This document shows positions 63,171-64,000 of a DNA stretch of 64,000 bases, one piece after another. Under the pieces are notes generated by a model. It did not search any database. It was not told the DNA's origin and was given only the letters and a program-made list of their open reading frames with translations. The number at the start of each line of letters is the position of its first letter. Within the stretch, counting starts at the first letter, position 1. The stretch lies in assembly GCF_027533645.1 (NCBI RefSeq), contig NZ_JAQAGY010000012.1, positions 1-64,000 of the forward strand. Direction: 5' to 3'. This DNA comes from Paenibacillus caseinilyticus (GTDB lineage: Bacteria > Bacillota > Bacilli > Paenibacillales > NBRC-103111). A program made the translations under genes and the position numbers.

Positions 63171-63178
63171 CATACAAA
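63171..63178 (+). promoter_or_regulatory. Candidate sigma-E-type -10 for cotE
   Basis: CATACAAA matches the sigma-E -10 consensus CATACAAT at seven of eight positions and lies 35 bases before the cotE start. The -35 region (GTTCACACT near 63147) is a poor match. Bacillus cotE is transcribed early by sigma-E in the mother cell. Confidence 0.5.
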
Positions 63179-63212
63179 TGTAAGGAATGATTGTATGGAG
63201 GAGGTTAGAAGG

Positions 63213-63776
63213 ATGTCATTAGATAAAGATTTGCAGTGCAGAGAGATCTATACGAAGGCTGTCTGTGGCAAAGGTCGCAAATTCTCGCAGGTAACGAACA
63301 CGGTCACTCCGCCTTACGCTCCGACAAGTATATTGGGTGCTTGGATCATCAACAACCAATACGATGCGGTCAAATCGGGGGAGCACGTGGAAGTGGTAGG
63401 TACTTACGACATCAATATTTGGTATTCCTATGACCGGAATACCAAAACGGATGTTGCGAAAGAAACGGTTTCTTACGCCGAGATCGTGCCCCTGCACTAT
63501 CTCGACAAGAAACATAAGCCGGGCACTGCCGAAGTGTCGGCCGTCGCTACCCAGGAACCCAACTGCGTGGAGGCCAGCATCTCCTCCAGCGGATCTTCGG
63601 TACTGATCCGCGTGGAGCGCGAGTTCAAGGTCGAGATGCTGGCCGAGACGAAGGTCTGCGTCGTCGTATGCGGCAGCGGCTGCGACGACTATGATGACAA
63701 ACACGTCGACTTTGGCGGAGACGACGGGGATTACGAAGATCTCGATCCGGATCTACTGGATGAAGAACTCAACTAA
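63213..63776 (+). CDS. cotE: Spore coat morphogenetic protein CotE
   Basis: This 187-residue protein organises the outer spore coat: in Bacillus it forms a shell around the forespore on which outer coat proteins assemble. The core is well conserved: REIYTKAVCGKGRKFSQVTN, SILGAWIINNQYDA, GTYDINIWYSYDRNTKT and QEPNCVEASISSSG, then ETKVCVVVC and the acidic tail rich in Asp and Glu. I choose the ATG at 63213, seven bases after GGAGGAGG; the ATG at 63195 overlaps that site. The CGSGC insert near the C-terminus is not present in Bacillus subtilis CotE. Confidence 0.96.
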   Translation: MSLDKDLQCREIYTKAVCGKGRKFSQVTNTVTPPYAPTSILGAWIINNQYDAVKSGEHVEVVGTYDINIWYSYDRNTKTDVAKETVSYAEIVPLHYLDKKHKPGTAEVSAVATQEPNCVEASISSSGSSVLIRVEREFKVEMLAETKVCVVVCGSGCDDYDDKHVDFGGDDGDYEDLDPDLLDEELN

Positions 63777-63824
63777 AGCTGCATTCTTTTGCTTCCAGTA
63801 TATGACTGGCGGCGGTTTTTTGGC

Positions 63825-63848
63825 AGAGGGCATTCGCCCTCTTTTTTG
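63825..63848 (+). terminator. Intrinsic terminator after cotE
   Basis: AGAGGGC (63825-63831) pairs with GCCCTCT (63836-63842) around an ATTC loop, followed by more T. Confidence 0.85.
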
Positions 63849-63958
63849 TTCAAATATAAGAACTTATATCTCACCTTCTACTAAACGCGCGTCGCCCCTT
63901 AAAGGACGGCGAAGCCGTTTGACTTGCGTACGGTTGTCCGCAGAGCAAATGGGCCTCT

Positions 63959-63997
63959 CTGCCGGAATGCGGTGAGCCACCAAGGGCATTCCGGCAG
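63959..63997. repeat. Perfect 12-base inverted repeat at the window end
   Basis: CTGCCGGAATGC (63959-63970) is the exact reverse complement of GCATTCCGGCAG (63986-63997), with a 15-base loop. The window ends three bases later, so a following T-run or gene cannot be judged. It may be a leader or terminator hairpin of the next gene. Confidence 0.8.
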
Positions 63998-64000
63998 TCT

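Noticed and set aside
1-64000. CRISPR arrays, tRNA or rRNA genes, prophage, insertion sequences
   Set aside because: No regularly spaced repeats, cloverleaf-type sequences, transposase motifs or phage genes were seen in the window.

Overview
This window is a gene-dense, GC-rich chromosomal segment from a spore-forming, low-branching member of the Bacillota, most likely a Paenibacillus-type organism. The support is: a spore coat morphogenetic gene (cotE), S-layer homology domains, copper-amine-oxidase-like stalk domains on secreted proteins, strong AGGAGG ribosome sites, Bacillus-style neighbours (DUF47 regulator plus phosphate permease; parE-parC; glgB-glgC-glgD-glgA) and Bacillus-like terminators. 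The genus is inferred from gene content; no database was searched. No tRNA, rRNA, CRISPR array, prophage or insertion sequence was recognised.

Layout. 1-2 kb: phosphate permease and its DUF47 partner (minus). 2-6 kb: MTA/SAH deaminase, a TseB/YpmB-like protein, then a membrane-anchored 181-aa protein overlapping a short FtsH-like AAA protease. 6.4-12 kb: secreted amidase, GerMN lipoprotein and a large SLH protein. 12-17 kb: endonuclease III, a small conserved-looking protein and a tandem dynamin-like GTPase. 17-26 kb: a heterodimeric ABC exporter behind a possible attenuator leader, an M23/LysM/G5 envelope protein, an SGNH hydrolase and an ABC-2 transporter. 26-31 kb: topoisomerase IV (parE, parC). 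31-35 kb: MarR regulator, RluA pseudouridine synthase, rRNA-type methyltransferase and a parvulin foldase with an unusual stalk domain. 35-41 kb: glycogen synthesis operon. 41-46 kb: soluble GAF histidine kinase, ZIP transporter, a soluble aminoacyl-phosphatidylglycerol synthase domain and an AHSA1-like protein. 46-48 kb: a rearranged, broken yyaL-type gene. 48-57 kb: GH18 protein with six novel-looking repeats, small proteins, a DUF309/two-component operon, beta-carbonic anhydrase, a HesB-fold protein and an M32 carboxypeptidase. 57-64 kb: NitT/TauT-type ABC importer, an internally duplicated membrane protein, an aromatic acid exporter-like protein and cotE.

Most of the segment is ordinary housekeeping and cell-envelope chromosome. 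The parts that stand out are: the inversion plus deletion inside the yyaL homologue; an FtsH-like protease without its extracytoplasmic domain, co-translated with a separate membrane-anchored protein that could replace it; a membrane protein made of two gapless 89-residue repeats; asymmetric ABC exporter ATP sites combined with an attenuator-like leader; and perfect palindromes at 33602-33639 and 54337-54358. All start sites, operons and hairpins were judged by eye from the sequence.
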